Assembly: GCA_017443065.1 (NCBI GenBank)
Contig: JAFSPF010000023.1
Span: 1-37,681, forward strand
Source of the DNA: Lachnospiraceae bacterium
GTDB taxonomy: Bacteria > Bacillota > Clostridia > Lachnospirales > Lachnospiraceae
Length of the DNA stretch: 37,681 bases
Direction: 5' to 3'
Positions 35,622 to 37,681 of the stretch are shown in pieces. A program made the position numbers and the translations under genes. The first letter of the stretch is position 1. Each line of letters begins with the position of its first letter. The notes under the pieces were generated by a model. It was not told the origin of the DNA and did not search any database. It was given only the letters and a program-made list of their open reading frames with translations.

Positions 35622-36644
35622 CTACCTCAGGATCAAATGTGGCTTATTCATTAGCACCTTCAGGGTATTCTTGTATTCGGAAATATCCATTATCCTGGTT
35701 ATCGTTGTGATTTTATTCCCCGCATCCTTACTCGATGCACCGCAATGGTATACCTTCATGTCCTTTGTCCCATAATCGAGAACTATATATCGATCATGTA
35801 CGGCATTCCCGGATTGAATAAACTGTAATGAAATGCTGGGATACTCTGTGAGAAAATCATTCAATTCTGACAGCCGAAGTTTCTGGCGTCCGGCCTTATT
35901 GTCACTTATGACAGTGATCTTCACGCCTGCCTTTGCATGTGTCAGATGTTGCAGTGTCTTCACACCAAGGTAATCGTCAACTACGATGATGTTCTTCTTT
36001 GCTCTGCGATATATTTTTTGATACGCAACATCCGCCGTGAAAGGCTCTCCGTTAAGAATCAGTATCTCCTCGTTCTTCACCCCTTGATCAAAAAGAAGCA
36101 TCAACTCTGACAGATCAGATTTTGTGACCATGCTCTCTTTTATCTCGCGGACTTTACCTTCAAGGTTTTCCTGCCTTACTTCCAGTAATTGTAGTTCACG
36201 CTGTGGCAATAGTTTTTGATTTTGCCGGATGTAATGTGTCATTTCCACAAACGCATCCATAATGAACAAACTCGCCGTAATTGCCCGTTCCGTATGCAAG
36301 ACAGATGTCAGCATCGCCACGCCCTGTTCGGCATAAACATACGGAGGATATTTTGAATACTTTCCCTGTTCCAGTTCTAAGATGCCAGTTTGGCATCTTA
36401 GAATTTCATAGTACTCCTCTCGTGTAAGTTGGAAGCATAACCGTTCCGGGAATCTTTTAATATTTCGCTTCATCGCTCTGTTTAGCGCTCCTGTCTCTAC
36501 ACCAAAGTATAGCGCTATATCCGCATCCAGCATAACGTTTTGTCCGCGAACGGAGTATATCTGCCGCTTAACAGTTTCCGTGTCAATCGGTTCAAAAACC
36601 ATTACTTCTGACTTGGTTTTATTCTGCGTTTTTGATTTGCTCAT
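35622..36644 (-). CDS. ORF6N domain protein with PLD-like C-terminal domain
   Basis: A 340-residue protein. Residues about 20-110 form an ORF6N DNA-binding domain (IYSVRGQNVMLDADIALYFGVETGALNRAMKRN and FPERLCFQLTREEYYEILRCQ, then YPPYVYAEQGVAMLTSVLHTERA, in pieces), a fold related to KilA-N and typical of phage and element regulators. A coiled-coil linker follows (about 145-190). The C-terminus (about 200-340) has a PLD-like pattern: VHDRYIVLDYG fits HxK/RxxxxD with His283, Arg285 and Asp290, followed by YHCGASSKDAG. I chose ATG 36644, which follows GGGGAG; an ATG at 36656 has no ribosome site. A perfect 29-base dyad lies 74-102 bases upstream and again inside the gene. It could be an autorepressor, a nuclease or a defence gene. 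Confidence 0.85.
   Translation of the reverse strand: MSKSKTQNKTKSEVMVFEPIDTETVKRQIYSVRGQNVMLDADIALYFGVETGALNRAMKRNIKRFPERLCFQLTREEYYEILRCQTGILELEQGKYSKYPPYVYAEQGVAMLTSVLHTERAITASLFIMDAFVEMTHYIRQNQKLLPQRELQLLEVRQENLEGKVREIKESMVTKSDLSELMLLFDQGVKNEEILILNGEPFTADVAYQKIYRRAKKNIIVVDDYLGVKTLQHLTHAKAGVKITVISDNKAGRQKLRLSELNDFLTEYPSISLQFIQSGNAVHDRYIVLDYGTKDMKVYHCGASSKDAGNKITTITRIMDISEYKNTLKVLMNKPHLILR
36375..36403. repeat. 29-base perfect dyad inside the ORF6N gene
   Basis: Arms TTCTAAGATGCCA and its exact complement around a 3-base centre (GTT on the plus strand). It encodes residues ILRCQTGILE of the ORF6N domain. The same dyad occurs at 36718-36746 with one different centre base. Confidence 0.9.
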
Positions 36645-36717
36645 TTGTCTCCCCATTATTATCGCATTCTTTCGAATATCCTCTGTTTTACTATGGCAAT
36701 GTCTGCACCACTCTATT

Positions 36718-36746
36718 TTCTAAGATGCCAGATTGGCATCTTAGAA
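36718..36746. promoter_or_regulatory. 29-base dyad upstream of the ORF6N gene (candidate operator)
   Basis: Identical 13-base arms to the internal copy, centre GAT instead of GTT. Its position 74-102 bases before the start codon suits an operator near the promoter. A smaller hairpin GGTCAT/ATGACC lies beside it at 36761-36776. The rest of the 36657-36976 gap holds no gene that I can see. Confidence 0.65.
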
Positions 36747-36928
36747 TTCACAGGTCGAACGGTCATCCTAATGACCTGCCCGAAAACCTAATACCAATCT
36801 ATTTTATCATGCCCGATACTCCCGTGCCATAGGATATACATCCAGACCTAAGGAATTATTCTTAGAACCGTATAAAACGCAGATTACGGGTATCTAATAC
36901 TTACCTATGCCCCAATATGTATCCCGGC

Positions 36929-36959
36929 CAAAACATCGGGTGCAGACCCGACATTTTGA
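36929..36959. other. Imperfect inverted repeat after the 102-residue gene
   Basis: CAAAACATCGGG and CCCGACATTTTG around TGCAGA form an imperfect stem (two mismatches) shortly after the stop of the small gene at 36977. It may be a terminator for it, but there is no long T-run. Confidence 0.4.
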
Positions 36960-36976
36960 CCGTATACGCCACGATA

Positions 36977-37285
36977 TCAGGCGGTTCTCCTTAATCCGCC
37001 CTGTACACATTTGAAACCGTTCCTTTTTGCGATTTCGCTAGCTTTCTGTATCCGCGCCTCGCTGTATGGCGGGATCAGGCGGATAGAGACCCTTGCCTTG
37101 TCAACCGTATAGGTGACGCCACCCTCCGGAGACGTTTCGTCCAGGCGTGCCAGTAGCGGATATTTCTTTGCAAAATCTGCCAGTCTCCGTTTCAGTCCGG
37201 CGTTGAAGGTATAGATGCACATCTTGTTGTCCCCTTCCGATGTCAGCAGAATCGTTTCTTTTTCATATTTGTTCAGTCTCCTCAT
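36977..37285 (-). CDS. Conserved small protein of mobile elements, function unknown
   Basis: A 102-residue protein beginning MRRLNKYEKETILLTSEGDNKM, with later AGLKRRLADFAKKYPLLARL and VTYTVDKARVSIRLIPPYSEAR. I recognise this pattern from small proteins of Clostridia integrative elements whose annotated names are unreliable; no catalytic motif is visible. It is probably a small alpha/beta DNA- or protein-binding protein. I chose ATG 37285, which is 8 bases after GGGAGG; ATG 37291 is only 2 bases from it. It follows the next small gene by 19 bases and is probably co-transcribed with it. Confidence 0.7.
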   Translation of the reverse strand: MRRLNKYEKETILLTSEGDNKMCIYTFNAGLKRRLADFAKKYPLLARLDETSPEGGVTYTVDKARVSIRLIPPYSEARIQKASEIAKRNGFKCVQGGLRRTA

Positions 37286-37304
37286 ACACATTACCTCCCG
37301 TTTC

Positions 37305-37511
37305 TTATTGTTTCTTCCAGATGATGTCATAGCCAATCACGTCGGCCAGCTCCTTTGCTTCCCGGTACGTAAGCGTGCCGCGCCGCAGTTTCCCTGTGAA
37401 ATTGGATACGCTCGCGCTCCATCCGTATCGCAGAACAAGACGCGTAATGACTTCTTTGATCGTCAGTCCCTCGCGCACGATATGGGATTTGATCTCATTT
37501 CTGATGTCCAT
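37305..37511 (-). CDS. Small helix-turn-helix-like protein
   Basis: A 68-residue protein, MDIRNEIKSHIVREGLTIKEVITRLVLRYGW in pieces, then VSNFTGKLRRGTLTYREAKELADVIGYDIIW. The spacing (two helices, a GxL turn, then an ELADxLGYDIxW end) resembles the XRE/Cro-type helix-turn-helix, so it may be a small repressor or excisionase-like regulator of the element. AGGAGG lies 10 bases before the ATG. Related proteins are common in Firmicutes elements and are often given wrong enzyme names. Confidence 0.7.
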   Translation of the reverse strand: MDIRNEIKSHIVREGLTIKEVITRLVLRYGWSASVSNFTGKLRRGTLTYREAKELADVIGYDIIWKKQ

Positions 37512-37681
37512 AGGCAGACTGCCTCCTTTCCTTGCGTGCTGTTGATAGTTACTGACACCGGTTCATCGATACCTGTACCTGTCCGCGCTCTTCCCATAGG
37601 TGCCTGCGCCGACGTGCCTGCCCCGCTCGCGCGAATGATTCTTCGCGGTCATGGCTTCACTCGTTACCGAAGGGCATACTT
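37512..37681. other. Right edge without a recognisable gene
   Basis: No gene is seen. ACCTGT is repeated in tandem near 37571-37582, TGCCTGC occurs twice near 37601-37622, and CGCGAA/TTCGCG forms a small hairpin near 37631. The tRNA-Gly 3' end is not repeated here, so the element continues past the window. Confidence 0.5.

Larger units (their letters stand above)
31345..37681. mobile_element. Integrative mobilizable element inserted at tRNA-Gly (left part; right end not in window)
   Basis: Everything right of the tRNA reads as foreign: a tyrosine integrase next to the tRNA, a MOBQ relaxase, a candidate oriT and small accessory genes, all on the minus strand and visibly more AT-rich than the host genes. 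No type IV secretion or coupling protein genes are seen, so it would need a helper element. No second copy of the tRNA 3' end occurs up to the window edge. The left border is presumed to lie within or just after the tRNA 3' end; its exact base cannot be set. Confidence 0.85.

Overview
The window looks like a chromosomal segment of an anaerobic, moderately high-GC Clostridia member, most likely Lachnospiraceae-like. The reasons are the single-chain pyruvate:ferredoxin oxidoreductase, the glgC-glgD pair, the MecA adaptor, DnaD/DnaI-type helicase-loading proteins, a long lineage-type PRPP synthetase and a B12-dependent methionine synthase with a separate activation protein. From about 31.35 kb to the right edge an integrated mobile element occupies the 3' side of a tRNA-Gly gene.

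Layout. 1-2.1 kb: a transglutaminase-domain protein and an Rpn-type PD-(D/E)XK recombination nuclease. 2.2-5.8 kb: nifJ (PFOR) with its own promoter and a hairpin at the expected transcript start. 5.9-10.6 kb, minus strand: one tightly overlapping operon mecA, yraN and two paralogous 7-TM diguanylate cyclases. 10.7-15.1 kb, plus strand: a long structured leader, a membrane-anchored GH18/SH3-like protein, Sua5 (tRNA t6A), uracil phosphoribosyltransferase and dCMP deaminase. 15.1-19.5 kb: a coiled-coil SleB-type cell-wall hydrolase, a DUF402 protein and a large membrane-anchored protein ending in an apparently dead C39-like peptidase fold. 19.5-22.8 kb, minus: DnaD-like protein, DnaI/DnaC-like ATPase and PRPP synthetase. 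23.1-24.5 kb, minus: murC. 24.6-31.2 kb, plus: glgC-glgD-metF joined by 4-base overlaps, a terminator-like hairpin, then the methionine synthase activation protein and MetH. 31.27-31.34 kb: tRNA-Gly(GCC).

The element (31.35 kb to the edge) has all its genes on the minus strand: tyrosine integrase next to the tRNA, MobA/MobL (MOBQ) relaxase, DUF3847 protein, DUF3784 membrane protein, ORF6N protein with a PLD-like C-terminus, and two small conserved proteins. No type IV secretion genes are visible, so this is best read as an integrative mobilizable element; its far end lies outside the window.

The most notable signals are in the element. A run of hairpins at 35.33-35.55 kb contains a sequence laid out like a MOBQ oriT: a 9-bp hairpin followed by AAGTGCG/CCCT. 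A 29-base perfect dyad occurs twice, once upstream of the ORF6N gene and once inside its coding sequence, suggesting autoregulation. In the host part, notable points are the catalytic-residue losses in the C39-like domain, a repeated linker insert in MetH, a structured leader with an in-frame upstream ORF before the GH18 gene, and DnaA-box-like repeats upstream of the dnaD operon. All family assignments come from reading motifs by eye; no database search was run.
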